DNA of 64,000 nt from Chloracidobacterium sp. (GCA_016716305.1 JADJWP010000002.1:1238501-1302500); one strand, 5' to 3'; shown: positions 16,887-27,696, counted from the stretch's first letter. A program made the numbers and translations. The notes: a model not told the origin generated them from the sequence alone.

Positions 16887-18875
16887 CTAAATGATAACAC
16901 CCTCACCACTACCCTCAAAAAGCCGCCTTGCATCTGAAAGTTCGCTCGTGATGCGCATTCGCGGCAGGCTTTGGAGGAAGTCGCGTCCGTAGCCCTTTGT
17001 CCGAAGCCTCGGGTCGAGGATCGCGATGACGCCGCGGTCGGTCCGGCTGCGAATCAACCGGCCGATCCCCTGCTTGAGCGAGATGACGGCTTGCGGAACG
17101 CTGTATTCGAAGAACGCACGTCCGCCATTATCCTCGATGAATCGAGAGCGTGCCGCCACGATCGGATCGGTCGGAACAGCGAACGGCAATTTGTCGATGA
17201 TCACACACGAAAGCTGTTCGCCCTGAACATCGACACCCTGCCAGAAACCAGCGGTCGCAAAGAGCACGGCATTCGGCGTTTCACGAAACCGGTCGAGCAG
17301 GCCCGCACGCGACATCGATCCTTGTACAAGGCACGGAAAATTAACGCGTGAAGAGACCAATTCGAAAAGTGCGTTCATTGACTGGTTGCTGGTGCAGAGC
17401 ACGAACGCATGACCTTGTGTCACCTCGAGGATCTTTATGATCTCGCCCGCGGCCATTTGCGTAAATTCCGGCGACCTAGGATCGGGCATCGCCTTTGGCA
17501 AATAGAGGATCGCCTGCTTTTCATAATCGAACGAGGTCGGCGCGACCATTCCTGTCGTCTTTGAGGAATCAAGCCCGAGCCTTTCGCGGATGAAGTTGAA
17601 ACTCCCATTGCTTGAGAGCGTGGCCGAAGTGAGGATGCAGGTATCGACCTTTTCGAAAAGCTTCTCGCGGAGCAGTTCGGAAACGTCCACCGGCGAAGCC
17701 CGCAGGAAGATGCCCTTGCCGCGCCGCTCGAGCCAATAGACGTAATTTCGTTCGGACTGCGACACAACGAATTCGAGGTCAAAACGTGCCTGTCGGGCGC
17801 GGCGCAAAAGGCTTTCTGCCTCGGGCAGCGTTTCGGCAAAGGCATCGAGCGCAGTTTCGAGGTCTTTGACCGCCGTATCGAGCGCAAAATGAGCCTCGCC
17901 AAGCGGCGTCGGTTTAGATTCGCCGCTTGATGTCCGATGGGTGAATACATCGGGAAGCAGCGGATAGCGGCCGTCGGTTCGGGCCTGCGTAAATCTTATC
18001 CAAAATTGATCGGCCAGCCCGATGATGCGTGCTGAAAGGCGTGTCAATTCCCGCGTCGAGACCGCATCCGTTATCGGAAGTCCATCGATGTCGCGAACGA
18101 GTTCGTCGATCTGAAAATTCGAGACCTGAAATCCGAAATAGTCCGACGCAATATCCTCGATCAAATGCGCCTCATCGAAGATCACCGCAGAATAATCAGG
18201 TATCACTCGCCCAAACTGATTGCCCCGTACGTTCAGGTCGGCAAAAAAAAGGTGATGGTTGACGACGATCAGATCGGCGGCGTCTGCGCGGCTTCGCATC
18301 CGGGTTATGAAGCAAGGCTCGAACTCGGGGCATTTTTGGCCTATACAGATATCGGCACGTGCGTTTATGCGGTTCCAAAATGAGAGCTCCTCGGGCAGAT
18401 CTACGAGTTCACGCCGGTCGCCCGTCGCGGTCTCATTGACCCAGCGGCTGATCGCGCGAAAGTGATCCATCTGTTCGAGCCCGTCGAGTACGGGCTGATT
18501 CTCGGCTTTCTTGATACGGTATAGGCAGGCGTAGTTCGAACGGCCCTTCATGTATGCCGCAGTGAATTTGTTAGGCAAGATCTTTTGCAGGAACGGGATG
18601 TCCTTTTCCATCAGCTGTTCCTGCAGATTTTTGGTGCCGGTCGAGATTATTATTCGTTTCTTGTCACGAATGATCGCAGCGATGGCAGGTATCAGGTAGG
18701 CGAGCGTTTTACCGGTCCCTGTGCCGGCTTCGACCATAAGGTGCTTTTTGTCGGTGAAGGCGGTCGCGATAGCGGCAGCCATTTTCACCTGGCCCTCGCG
18801 GTACTCGTATTTGTCGTGAAAACGCGAGACGAGGCCGTCCGTGCCAAAAACCTTTTCGATCAGATCGTCTTCCAT
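16887..18875 (-). CDS. dinG: DinG/XPD-type ATP-dependent DNA helicase with Fe-S cluster
   Basis: A 662-residue superfamily 2 helicase. Walker A A-G-T-G-T-G-K-T is at residues 50-57 and the DEAH box at about 234-237. The four cysteines of the Fe-S domain are visible at C117, C177, C182 and C188, in the spacing expected of the DinG/XPD family. C-terminal motifs include F-W-Q-G-V-D and G-R-L-I-R-S. The N-terminal R-E-G-Q-V-K-M is the Q-motif-like adenine contact. Family members unwind DNA 5' to 3' and resolve R-loops or G-quadruplexes. queD follows four bases downstream. Confidence 0.92.
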   Translation of the reverse strand: MEDDLIEKVFGTDGLVSRFHDKYEYREGQVKMAAAIATAFTDKKHLMVEAGTGTGKTLAYLIPAIAAIIRDKKRIIISTGTKNLQEQLMEKDIPFLQKILPNKFTAAYMKGRSNYACLYRIKKAENQPVLDGLEQMDHFRAISRWVNETATGDRRELVDLPEELSFWNRINARADICIGQKCPEFEPCFITRMRSRADAADLIVVNHHLFFADLNVRGNQFGRVIPDYSAVIFDEAHLIEDIASDYFGFQVSNFQIDELVRDIDGLPITDAVSTRELTRLSARIIGLADQFWIRFTQARTDGRYPLLPDVFTHRTSSGESKPTPLGEAHFALDTAVKDLETALDAFAETLPEAESLLRRARQARFDLEFVVSQSERNYVYWLERRGKGIFLRASPVDVSELLREKLFEKVDTCILTSATLSSNGSFNFIRERLGLDSSKTTGMVAPTSFDYEKQAILYLPKAMPDPRSPEFTQMAAGEIIKILEVTQGHAFVLCTSNQSMNALFELVSSRVNFPCLVQGSMSRAGLLDRFRETPNAVLFATAGFWQGVDVQGEQLSCVIIDKLPFAVPTDPIVAARSRFIEDNGGRAFFEYSVPQAVISLKQGIGRLIRSRTDRGVIAILDPRLRTKGYGRDFLQSLPRMRITSELSDARRLFEGSGEGVII

Positions 18876-18891
18876 TTGCCGATGAATTACA

Positions 18892-18918
18892 TTGACACCT
18901 AAGTTGGCGGAGTGTCAA
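18892..18918. promoter_or_regulatory. Inverted repeat upstream of dinG
   Basis: TTGACAC / GTGTCAA arms separated by 13 bases, 17 bases upstream of the dinG start. It may be an operator or a leader hairpin. It contains a TTGACA sequence readable on both strands. The rest of the 18876-19136 gap shows nothing else. Confidence 0.35.
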
Positions 18919-19136
18919 AATCAGAGTTTACGGCTTGCTTTGAAATTATCCCAGGGCCGATGGCTTCTCGTCATTCCCTCACGTAAACAAGGACCAGTAT
19001 CGGTAGCGCATCCGATCAGCCGAAAAGTTTTGCCGCCGACCGTGCGCCGCCAGCCGCGAGCGTGGCAAAGATCGACCACTAAAGTAAGAAACACAACCTA
19101 TTTGTTCTTTTTCTATTCTTCGGAGGAATTTTCTTG

Positions 19137-22100
19137 ATGAACCGATCTCTGCTCAGCGAAAATCGTCTCAGCATCGTATTAACACTTTTCACGCTTGCGA
19201 TCGTCACGGCGCTTCTCGTCGCGCCGGGCCAACTCGCGTCCGAAACAAAAGGCACGAGCGGCCGGGGCTTGATCGAAAGGACAGAGAGCCATGACCCGGC
19301 GATCCCTAATTACGATATCCGGTCGGACAAATCGGCGTTCGAAAAACTCGCAGGCTTTCGCGCAACAGCCGGCCGAGACGCATCGGCGGTCGCCGACCTC
19401 CGGGTCGGGTTCGTCAGCGGCGAGGAGAAGCTGAGACGAACGGTTCCGACGCTGAAACTCGAATACAACTCGGACATCATGACGCCTGAGGTGATCGCCC
19501 CCGACCCGCTTCGCGGAAAGGCCTCGATCACAAGCCTGGACGGCCGGACACGGGTCGAGACGCTGCGGGAATTCGTCAAGGAAAACCCCGATCTTTTCGG
19601 CACGAACGATAACCAGGCAAACATGTTGAAGACCGCTGCCGACTACACGAACCCGGATGGCAATCTTTCGTACGTCCATCTTGAGCAAGAGATCAACGGT
19701 ATTCCGGTCTTTCGCGGCGAGGTCAAAGCCGGGTTTGCGAAGAACGGTGAGATGTTCAGGGTGATCAATAACCTTGCGCCGGGCTTGGACCACGGCTCGC
19801 TTTCGAGCGATTTCCGCGACCCGGCCGACGCGGTCCGTTTCGCCGCACAATATATCAACGTTGATGTTTCGAAGCTCGATATGGCTCGCGACGCATCGGC
19901 GTCAGATGAGAATAAGGTGGTCTTCGGACGCGGCGATTGGGCAACGACGGCAGAGCGGATGTACTTTCCGACCGAGCCGGGCGTGGCTGTTCCGTCTTGG
20001 CGCGTCCTGATCTGGCAGCCGGTGAACGCCTATTACATCATTGTCGATGCCGAAACCGGTACGATGCTCTGGCGTAAGAACATAACCGAGGATCAGACGC
20101 AGGCAGCGACCTATCAGGTTTATACGAACCCGAACGCGATGGTCAACTCGGCAGATTCACCCGCTCCGTTGACACCGGGGCCGATCGATCCGAACCTCGG
20201 AACGCAGGGTCCGCTGCTGTCGCGTACGAACGTAACAAGGGTCGGGAACGAAGCTCCATATACCTTCAACAACAACGGCTGGATAACAGACGGTACAAAT
20301 CTGACCGACGGCAACTCGAACGAGGCAGGCATCGACCGCGATGGGGTCAACGGTGTCGATGCCGCGCAGACCGGTTCGCCGAACCGCGTTTTCGATTCGG
20401 CGTGGAACCCGCCGCCCGGAAGCCCAACACCCGGCGACACACCGTTGACGCCTGCCGCACAGCGTGGTGCCGTAATACAGATGTTCTATGCGATGAACCT
20501 TTATCACGACGAACTCTATCGCCTCGGGTTTACCGAACAGGCAAGAAACTTTCAGCAAGACAATTTTGGACGCGGAGCATTGGGGAATGACCGCGTATCA
20601 TCGGAAGGCCAGGATTCGTCAGGAACAAACAACGCGAACTTTTCGACTCCGGCCGACGGCGGACGTGGTCGGATGCAGATGTACATCTTCACGGGCCCTG
20701 AACCCGACCGCGACGGAACAACTGATATCGATATCGTTTATCACGAAGCGACACACGGAACGTCGAACCGTCTGCACGGGAACGGCAGCGGGCTTTCGCT
20801 GAACATGTCGCGCGGCATGGGCGAAGGATGGAGCGATTTCTATGCCCATGCAATGCTTTCGGAACCAGGCGATCCGATAAACGGCGTCTATACGACCGGC
20901 GGTTATGTGCTCGTCACGCCGTCGTACTTTGGCAATTTCTATTACGGCATCCGCCGCTTCCCAAAAGCGGTAATGGCGTTCACCGGCGGCCCGAACAATC
21001 GGCCGCATAACCCGCTGACGTTCGCCGACATCGACGGTTCGCAGATCAATCTGAACGACGGAGCCTTTGCGCCAAGAGGCGGCGGAGCGGCGGACCAGGT
21101 GCACAATGCCGGTGAGGTCTGGAGCAGTGCTCTTTGGGAAGTTCGTGCAAAATTCGTTACGCGGCTCGGTTGGGAGGTCGGCAATCGCCGATGGCTGCAG
21201 TTCGTGACCGACGGAATGAAGCTTGCTCCGCTTGGCCCTACGTTTTTGACCGAACGCGACGCGATCCTTGCGGCAGCTCAGGCTAGCGGGACGGGCGCTG
21301 ACGTTACGGATATCTGGGCGGGATTTGCGATCCGCGGGATGGGATTCTCGGCTTCGATTCAAAACACAGGCTCGGACTCAGGGAACGCCCGTGTTACCGA
21401 GGCATTTGACCTGCCAAATCTCGTTCAGGTCCCGACCTTCTCTTTTTCTGACTCTACCGGCAACGGCAACGGTTATCCCGAGCCCGGCGAGGTTCTTGCG
21501 TTGACGATACCGTTAACCAACACGACCGGCGGCCCGGCGACGAATGTGACGCTTCAGGTAGTAGGCGGCGGCTCGGCAAGTTACGGAACGATCAACCACC
21601 TTGCGAGTTCGTCGCAGGTCATCAATTACAACGTGCCGGCCGGAACGCCCTGTGGATCGGTCATAGATCTGACGTTCAACGTGAACAGCAGCCTTGGGGC
21701 GACCAGCTTCACCCGGACATTGCTCATCGGCCAGCCCAATGTGACATTCACCGAGAATTTTGACGGTGTGGCTGCTCCCGGATTCCCGGCCGGTTGGACC
21801 GCGGAAGCCGTCAGCGGCGGCATCAACTTTGTGAATTCGACGACGACACCCGATACGGCTCCGAACGCGGCTTTCGCGCTCGATCCGCTGACGGTCGGCG
21901 GCGGTACCAATCTGACCTCGCCGCTTATTCCGATATCGTCGCCTGCCGCGACCGTCTCGTTCCGCAACAACTTCAACACCGAAGCGGGTTGGGATGGCGG
22001 CGTTCTCGAGATCAGCATCGGCGGAGGCGCTTATCAGGACATCGTTGCCGCGGGCGGAGCGTTCACGCAGAACGGTTACAACAGCACGCTGGGCTCGAAT

Positions 22101-23141
22101 GGAACGAACAATCCGCTTAATGGACGAGCTGCATGGAGCGGGACTTCGGGCGGATATGTCACTACCGTCGCTCGGATGCCGGCAGCGGCAAATGCCCAAA
22201 GCGTAAGGCTCAGATGGCGATTTGGTGCCGACGACAACACAGCCGCCGTAGGTTGGTTCGTCGACTCGGTCTCGGTCGTCGGCAGCTATTCGTGCACGAT
22301 CATCGACAATCTCAGGTCGCCGTTCGATTTCGACGGCGATGGCAAGACCGATGTTTCGATATTCAGGCCGACGGTCGGCGAATGGTGGATAAACCGCAGT
22401 TCGGGCGGCGTTTCTGCAGCCCAGTTCGGAACAACGACCGATGTCATCGCGCCGGGCGATTTCACCGGCGACGGTAAAGCGGACCTCGCATTCTTCAGGC
22501 CCTCGACAAGCGAGTGGTTCATCGCGAGAAGCGAGGATGGGACGTTTTACTCGTTCCCCTTCGGAGCGGCGACCGACAAGATCGTGCCTGCCGATTACGA
22601 CGGCGACGGAAGGACCGATGTCGCGGTCTTCAGGCCGTCAAACAACACGTGGTACATCCAGCGGTCGTCAGACCTCGGCGTTTCGATCGTAACCTTCGGA
22701 GCGGCGGGCGACATGCCGACACCGGCTGATTACGATGGTGACGGCGAAGCCGACATCGCGATCTTTAGGCCGGCAGCAGGCGAATGGTGGATCGCTCAGA
22801 GCGGCAGCGGCGTCACGGCATTCCAATTCGGATCTGCCGCCGACAAGCCGGTTCCCGGCGATTTTACCGGCGACGGTAAAGCGGACGCTGCTTTTTGGCG
22901 GCCGTCGACAGGCGAATGGTACATTTTGAGAAGCAACAATTTCAGTTTCTACTCATTCCCTTACGGAACGAACGGTGACGTGCCAACGGCCGGGGATTAT
23001 GACGGCGACGGGAAGATCGATGCCGCCGTTTTCAGATCGTCGAACACCAACTGGTATATCCTCGGTTCGACCGCGGGCAGCCAGGTGATCACGTTCGGCG
23101 CGGCGGGTGACAAACCGGTTCCGAACGCCTTTGTGCCCTGA
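19137..23141 (+). CDS. Secreted M36 (fungalysin) metallopeptidase with FG-GAP/VCBS repeats
   Basis: A 1334-residue protein. The frame opens at a TTG at 19134, but the ATG at 19137 has GGAGGAA eight bases upstream. Order of parts: signal anchor (10-30); FTP/PepSY-type propeptide (about 85-310); M36 catalytic domain with zinc site H536-E-A-T-H540 and E563 in M-G-E-G-W-S-D-F; an Ig-like domain (about 760-860); a MAM/jelly-roll domain like that of immune-inhibitor-A peptidases (about 870-1055); then six to seven FG-GAP/VCBS repeats of about 46 residues with D-Y-D-G-D-G calcium loops. It is an extracellular protein-degrading enzyme, probably self-activated. Its paralogue follows 450 bases downstream. 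Confidence 0.92.
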   Translation: MNRSLLSENRLSIVLTLFTLAIVTALLVAPGQLASETKGTSGRGLIERTESHDPAIPNYDIRSDKSAFEKLAGFRATAGRDASAVADLRVGFVSGEEKLRRTVPTLKLEYNSDIMTPEVIAPDPLRGKASITSLDGRTRVETLREFVKENPDLFGTNDNQANMLKTAADYTNPDGNLSYVHLEQEINGIPVFRGEVKAGFAKNGEMFRVINNLAPGLDHGSLSSDFRDPADAVRFAAQYINVDVSKLDMARDASASDENKVVFGRGDWATTAERMYFPTEPGVAVPSWRVLIWQPVNAYYIIVDAETGTMLWRKNITEDQTQAATYQVYTNPNAMVNSADSPAPLTPGPIDPNLGTQGPLLSRTNVTRVGNEAPYTFNNNGWITDGTNLTDGNSNEAGIDRDGVNGVDAAQTGSPNRVFDSAWNPPPGSPTPGDTPLTPAAQRGAVIQMFYAMNLYHDELYRLGFTEQARNFQQDNFGRGALGNDRVSSEGQDSSGTNNANFSTPADGGRGRMQMYIFTGPEPDRDGTTDIDIVYHEATHGTSNRLHGNGSGLSLNMSRGMGEGWSDFYAHAMLSEPGDPINGVYTTGGYVLVTPSYFGNFYYGIRRFPKAVMAFTGGPNNRPHNPLTFADIDGSQINLNDGAFAPRGGGAADQVHNAGEVWSSALWEVRAKFVTRLGWEVGNRRWLQFVTDGMKLAPLGPTFLTERDAILAAAQASGTGADVTDIWAGFAIRGMGFSASIQNTGSDSGNARVTEAFDLPNLVQVPTFSFSDSTGNGNGYPEPGEVLALTIPLTNTTGGPATNVTLQVVGGGSASYGTINHLASSSQVINYNVPAGTPCGSVIDLTFNVNSSLGATSFTRTLLIGQPNVTFTENFDGVAAPGFPAGWTAEAVSGGINFVNSTTTPDTAPNAAFALDPLTVGGGTNLTSPLIPISSPAATVSFRNNFNTEAGWDGGVLEISIGGGAYQDIVAAGGAFTQNGYNSTLGSNGTNNPLNGRAAWSGTSGGYVTTVARMPAAANAQSVRLRWRFGADDNTAAVGWFVDSVSVVGSYSCTIIDNLRSPFDFDGDGKTDVSIFRPTVGEWWINRSSGGVSAAQFGTTTDVIAPGDFTGDGKADLAFFRPSTSEWFIARSEDGTFYSFPFGAATDKIVPADYDGDGRTDVAVFRPSNNTWYIQRSSDLGVSIVTFGAAGDMPTPADYDGDGEADIAIFRPAAGEWWIAQSGSGVTAFQFGSAADKPVPGDFTGDGKADAAFWRPSTGEWYILRSNNFSFYSFPYGTNGDVPTAGDYDGDGKIDAAVFRSSNTNWYILGSTAGSQVITFGAAGDKPVPNAFVP

Positions 23142-23159
23142 CGTCAGACCGATCTGATC

Positions 23160-23227
23160 GGAGCACGGTTTCGGCCGTGCTCCGGAAAGGTTCAGCACCG
23201 GCCCAGACCCTGGCCGGTGTTTTTTTT
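23160..23227 (+). terminator. Double-hairpin terminator
   Basis: First hairpin: GGAGCACGG / CCGTGCTCC (23160-23183). Second hairpin: CACCGGCC / GGCCGGTG (23196-23219), followed directly by eight T residues. Confidence 0.85.
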
Positions 23228-23335
23228 GTGATCCGATTCAGCAGAACTCACAAATTTTGTGTAATTTCCGGCGATCTGCCGAAAATCGGGGTGATCTTCT
23301 TCCCTTTGCCGGGATCGATACTAGCGGTTTTTCCA

Positions 23336-23364
23336 TTGACGAAAAATCGGAATTCTGTTACAAA
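23336..23364 (+). promoter_or_regulatory. Candidate promoter of the second M36 gene
   Basis: TTGACG at 23336-23341, a 17-base spacer and TACAAA at 23359-23364. It would give a leader of about 225 bases before the ATG at 23596, unusually long here. The leader shows no open frame I trust. Confidence 0.35.
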
Positions 23365-23595
23365 GTATTCAACTCTATATTCGTTCTTTATTTTTTCCGT
23401 CATACAGCGTCGGCAAAACGGCGACAGTGTTTATATCGAATCGCCCCTCACAGTTGCGTCATCGATCTTGAAAGCGGCGAATTTTTAACTTTCATACCCC
23501 GTAATATTGGACTTATTTTCCGATTTGTCACTTGCTTGAGCTGCATTATTGCGGCTAGTTCTTTTCTCTTTTCAAAGCTTTAGGAGGGCTTTTAA

Positions 23596-26500
23596 ATGCA
23601 ACACAGTACGCGAACAGAGACTCGTGGAAGTCTGCTGTTAAGTCTATTCGTACTGGCGCTGGTCACGACATTTTTCGTGTTGCCGACACAGCTTCAGTGG
23701 GAAGTCAATAGCCAAGGCCGGGGTATTATTCAGAAGACCACGAGCCATGAAGAAGGTATCGAAAATTACGATATTCGCAATCAAAAAGGCGAAGAGATCG
23801 ATAATCTTTTTCAGAAGATGCGCAATACGGTCGGGAAGGATGCCGCCGCAATTGCTGACATTCGGCAGAAATTCGTGACGGGCGAAGAATCCCTGAGAAC
23901 TCGCGTCCCGTCTCTGAAGATCGAATACAACACCGACATCAACATCCCGGAAGTGATCACTCCTGATGTTTACCGACACGAGATCGAAAGGCTTTCAGGC
24001 CCGACGACGGTAAAACGTTCGGAAGCCCTTCGGAACTTTGCAAAACAGAACAACCAATTGATCGGAATGGAGATCGATCAGCTCGACCAGCTCAAGGTCA
24101 TCGCTGACTACGTGAACCCCCGTGGCAACATGGCGTTCGCTCACCTCGAGCAGCAGATCAATGGTGTGCCGGTTTTCCGCGGCGAGATCAAGGCTGGCTT
24201 TACGACCTCGGGCGAGATCATCCGTGTGATCAATAACCTCGCACCCGGCCTCGACTACAACAGCCTGTCGACCGACTTCCGCGACCCTGCCGACGCAGTT
24301 CGCGCAGCCGCCCGTTACATAAACAGCGATGCATCGAAGCTCGATATGTCGCGTGACGATTCGGCCTCGACCGAAAATCGCGTGGTCTTCGGACGCGGCG
24401 ATTCGGCTACTACGGCAGAAAGAATGTACTTCCCGCTCGAACCGGGCGTTGCCGTTCCGGCATGGCGAGTACTTATCTGGCAGCCGGTAAACGCGTATTA
24501 CATCATCGTCGATGCCGATACAGGTGCGATGCTTTGGCGAAAGAACACGACCGAAGATCAGACCACAGCGGCGACGTACAACGTTTACAACAATGCGAAT
24601 GCCTACATGAAGGCAGCTGATTCGCCGGCTCCGCTCTCACCCGGACCGGTCGATCCGACGACGGGACAGCAGGGTGCCATCATTTCCCGGTCGAACATTA
24701 CGTTGATCGGCAATGAAGCACCGAACACGTTCAACAACAACGGCTGGATCACCGACGGAGCCAATATCACCGACGGTAACGCCGTTGAAGCCGGTTTGGA
24801 CCGCGTCGCCCCGGACGGCGTCGACGCACCAATGCCCGGCGACACAGCTTGCCCCGGCGCAGGCTGCCGTGTTTTCTCATCCCCGACATGGAATCCTCCT
24901 CCGGGAAGCCCGACGCCCGGTGACGATCCGCTTACGGCCCAAGCCCAGCGCGGTGCGGTCATTCAGATGTTTTACGTGATGAACCGATATCACGACATCA
25001 TGTACCAGCTTGGCTGGACCGAACAGGCGTTCAACTTCCAGACCGATAACTTCGGCCGCGGCGGTACGGGCAACGACCGGCTGAGAGCCGAAGGCCAGGA
25101 CTCGAGCGGAACGAACAATGCGAACATGTCGACCCAGGCCGATGGAACCAGGCCGAGGATGCAGATGTTCCTCTGGACGGGTCCTACACCCGACTATGAC
25201 GGTACAGTCGATTCCGAAGTGCTGATCCACGAGGTCACACACGGCCTTTCGAACCGTCTGCACGGCAACGCCAGCGGTCTTTCGACCAATATGGCTCGCG
25301 GTATGGGTGAAGGATGGTCTGATTGGTACGCGTACACGCTGCTTGCCGAACCGACCGATCCGATCGACGGTATTTACACAACCGGCGGCTACGCTACCTT
25401 GCTGGTCGCATCCGGATTCACCGGCAACTACTATTACGGCATCCGCCGCTTTCCGCGGGCGCCGATCACCTTCCTCGGACCGAACGGAAAGCCCCACAAC
25501 CCGTTTACGTTCCGTTACATAAACTCGGATTGCAATACGCTTATCGGTACTACGACCTCGAATCCGCCGCCTAACAGCGCGTTTCCGAGAGGCCCGATCG
25601 GCGTTACTACCTGCGACCAGGTCCACAATATTGGTGAGATCTGGAGCTCGATGCTTTGGGAAGTTCGTAACCGCATGGTCACACGTCTCGGCTTCAACGC
25701 CGGAACAACGCGTGCACTTCAGGTGGTCACGGACGGAATGAAGCTTGCACCGATCGGCCCGACGATCCTCCAGGAACGCGATGCTATCATCGCTGCTGCT
25801 TCGGCATTGCCGGCGGCACCTGAAGCGGCGGCTGACGTATTGGACGTCCGTGAAGGATTCCGCGTTCGCGGTGCGGGCTTTAGCGCCGCCATCTCGAGTG
25901 CCGGAACCGGCGCGAATAACACCGTCGTAACGGAAGCTTTTGACGTTCCGAACGCGATCTTCACCAATCCGATCAGCGTCAGCGATTCCAGCGGCGACAA
26001 CGACGGGTTCCCGGAACCTGGCGAAAGCGTCCTGGTAAGTATTCCGGTGACGAATAATTCGGGTGGCGGAACGATCAACAACGTGAACATTAGTGTCACA
26101 GGCGGCGGCACTGTCAATTATGGCAACATCGCTAATGGTGCGACAGTTACGCAGCAGGTTCCGTATACGGTTCCCGGCGGCGCAGCTTGCGGAAGCCTGC
26201 ACCAGATCACGATCACGGGAACGTCCGCACTCGGTGCGATGAACCCGCAGAACTTCTCGTTCCGTCTCGGCGCACCAGTCGGCGGGGCTCCGGTTGCGTT
26301 CACAAATTCGACCCTGATCAATTTGCCGAACGGACAGCCGACGACCACCTCTGGACCGGCATCGCCTTACCCGTCAACGATCAATGCGACGGGCCTGACG
26401 GGACAGAAGAACATCCGACTGACGCTCAACGGCTTCAGGCACGAATGGTATAACGACATGGACTTCCTCCTGGTCGGCCCGGGCGGTCAGAAGTTCATCT

Positions 26501-27696
26501 TTATGTCAGACAACGGCAACAATGCGACCGAGGCTCTTCCGCCGATCACATTCTCGATCACGGACACGGCTGCAGCATTGCTTCCTGGCACGAACGCAGG
26601 CGTCATTGCTGACGGCGGCGAATATAGGCCGTCAAATGTCGCGACGCCAGATCCGTTTGTTGCACCTGCACCCGCAGCTCCGTACGAGAGTGCGGCTCCG
26701 GTCGGTACGGCGACCTTTGCCTCCGTTTTTGGAACTGACGGCACTGCAATGAACGGCACATGGTCGCTTTACGCCGTTGACGATGCCGGATCGGATCCGG
26801 GCACGATCAATGGTGGATGGACGCTCACGTTCGAAGCCAACGACTATGCCTGCTCGGTTACCCCACAAACGGGCAACGGGCGTGCTGACTTTGACGGCGA
26901 CGGAAGGACCGATGTATCGGTTTACCGCGGCAGTCAAGGCACATGGTACCTGAACCAGAGCACAGCCGGATTCGGAGCAATTGGTTGGGGCATCGCAACC
27001 GACGTTCCGGTTCCTGCTGACTACGATAACGACGGCAAGACCGATACGGCGATCTTCAGGGCCGCAGCAGATCCGGCATTCCCGGACTTCTACGTCCTGA
27101 ACAGCAACGGCTTTACCGTTTCGGGCGTCTCTTGGGGAATCCCGGGCGACGTACCGACCGTGTCCGATTACGATGGCGACGGAAAGGCAGACTTTGCCAT
27201 TTATCGCCAGTCAGACGGAACGTGGTATATCCTGCTCAGCAGCAACGGCGGAAACGCCATCGTCAATAACCCCGGAACGACACCCGTACCGGCGGATTAC
27301 GACGGTGACGGCAATTCCGACGGTGTGATATTCACGAACGGAAACTGGGTCGGAACGGCATCGGGCGGCGGATCGATAAACATATCGTTCGGCTCGGCCG
27401 GTGACATCCCCGTACCCGGAAACTACGACGGCGATAACAAGGTCGACCAGGCCGTGTTCCGCCCGAGCACCGGAACGTGGTATATCCTCCGCAGCAGCAA
27501 TGCCCAGGTAGATATCATCACCTTCGGTACGACCGGTGACGTCCCGGCTCCGGGCGATTACGATGGCGACGGCAAGGATGACCTTGCTATCTTCCGTAAC
27601 GGCACCTGGTGGATCAATGCGTCAACGGCCGGTGTATCGGTACAGAACTTCGGTTTGGCTACCGACCTTCCGATCGTTTCGGCGGCTCGTCCGTAG
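23596..27696 (+). CDS. Secreted M36 (fungalysin) metallopeptidase with P-domain and FG-GAP repeats
   Basis: A 1366-residue paralogue of the preceding gene. AGGAGGG lies eight bases before the ATG. The signal anchor, FTP/PepSY propeptide and M36 domain align throughout; the zinc site is H545-E-V-T-H549 with E572 in M-G-E-G-W-S-D-W. After the Ig-like part it differs: residues about 895-1090 form a proprotein-convertase-type P-domain (N-G-T-W-S-L-Y-A-V-D-D near its end) where the first copy has a MAM-like domain. Residues 1098-1366 carry FG-GAP/VCBS repeats (D-F-D-G-D-G-R-T-D-V-S-V-Y-R type). Extracellular proteolysis is expected. It has its own terminator and probably its own promoter. Confidence 0.92.
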   Translation: MQHSTRTETRGSLLLSLFVLALVTTFFVLPTQLQWEVNSQGRGIIQKTTSHEEGIENYDIRNQKGEEIDNLFQKMRNTVGKDAAAIADIRQKFVTGEESLRTRVPSLKIEYNTDINIPEVITPDVYRHEIERLSGPTTVKRSEALRNFAKQNNQLIGMEIDQLDQLKVIADYVNPRGNMAFAHLEQQINGVPVFRGEIKAGFTTSGEIIRVINNLAPGLDYNSLSTDFRDPADAVRAAARYINSDASKLDMSRDDSASTENRVVFGRGDSATTAERMYFPLEPGVAVPAWRVLIWQPVNAYYIIVDADTGAMLWRKNTTEDQTTAATYNVYNNANAYMKAADSPAPLSPGPVDPTTGQQGAIISRSNITLIGNEAPNTFNNNGWITDGANITDGNAVEAGLDRVAPDGVDAPMPGDTACPGAGCRVFSSPTWNPPPGSPTPGDDPLTAQAQRGAVIQMFYVMNRYHDIMYQLGWTEQAFNFQTDNFGRGGTGNDRLRAEGQDSSGTNNANMSTQADGTRPRMQMFLWTGPTPDYDGTVDSEVLIHEVTHGLSNRLHGNASGLSTNMARGMGEGWSDWYAYTLLAEPTDPIDGIYTTGGYATLLVASGFTGNYYYGIRRFPRAPITFLGPNGKPHNPFTFRYINSDCNTLIGTTTSNPPPNSAFPRGPIGVTTCDQVHNIGEIWSSMLWEVRNRMVTRLGFNAGTTRALQVVTDGMKLAPIGPTILQERDAIIAAASALPAAPEAAADVLDVREGFRVRGAGFSAAISSAGTGANNTVVTEAFDVPNAIFTNPISVSDSSGDNDGFPEPGESVLVSIPVTNNSGGGTINNVNISVTGGGTVNYGNIANGATVTQQVPYTVPGGAACGSLHQITITGTSALGAMNPQNFSFRLGAPVGGAPVAFTNSTLINLPNGQPTTTSGPASPYPSTINATGLTGQKNIRLTLNGFRHEWYNDMDFLLVGPGGQKFIFMSDNGNNATEALPPITFSITDTAAALLPGTNAGVIADGGEYRPSNVATPDPFVAPAPAAPYESAAPVGTATFASVFGTDGTAMNGTWSLYAVDDAGSDPGTINGGWTLTFEANDYACSVTPQTGNGRADFDGDGRTDVSVYRGSQGTWYLNQSTAGFGAIGWGIATDVPVPADYDNDGKTDTAIFRAAADPAFPDFYVLNSNGFTVSGVSWGIPGDVPTVSDYDGDGKADFAIYRQSDGTWYILLSSNGGNAIVNNPGTTPVPADYDGDGNSDGVIFTNGNWVGTASGGGSINISFGSAGDIPVPGNYDGDNKVDQAVFRPSTGTWYILRSSNAQVDIITFGTTGDVPAPGDYDGDGKDDLAIFRNGTWWINASTAGVSVQNFGLATDLPIVSAARP

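Noticed and set aside
24877..26202. 441-codon antisense frame over the second M36 gene
   Set aside because: Shadow of the codon pattern of a well-supported gene; Arg/Asp/Ile-rich translation without motifs.
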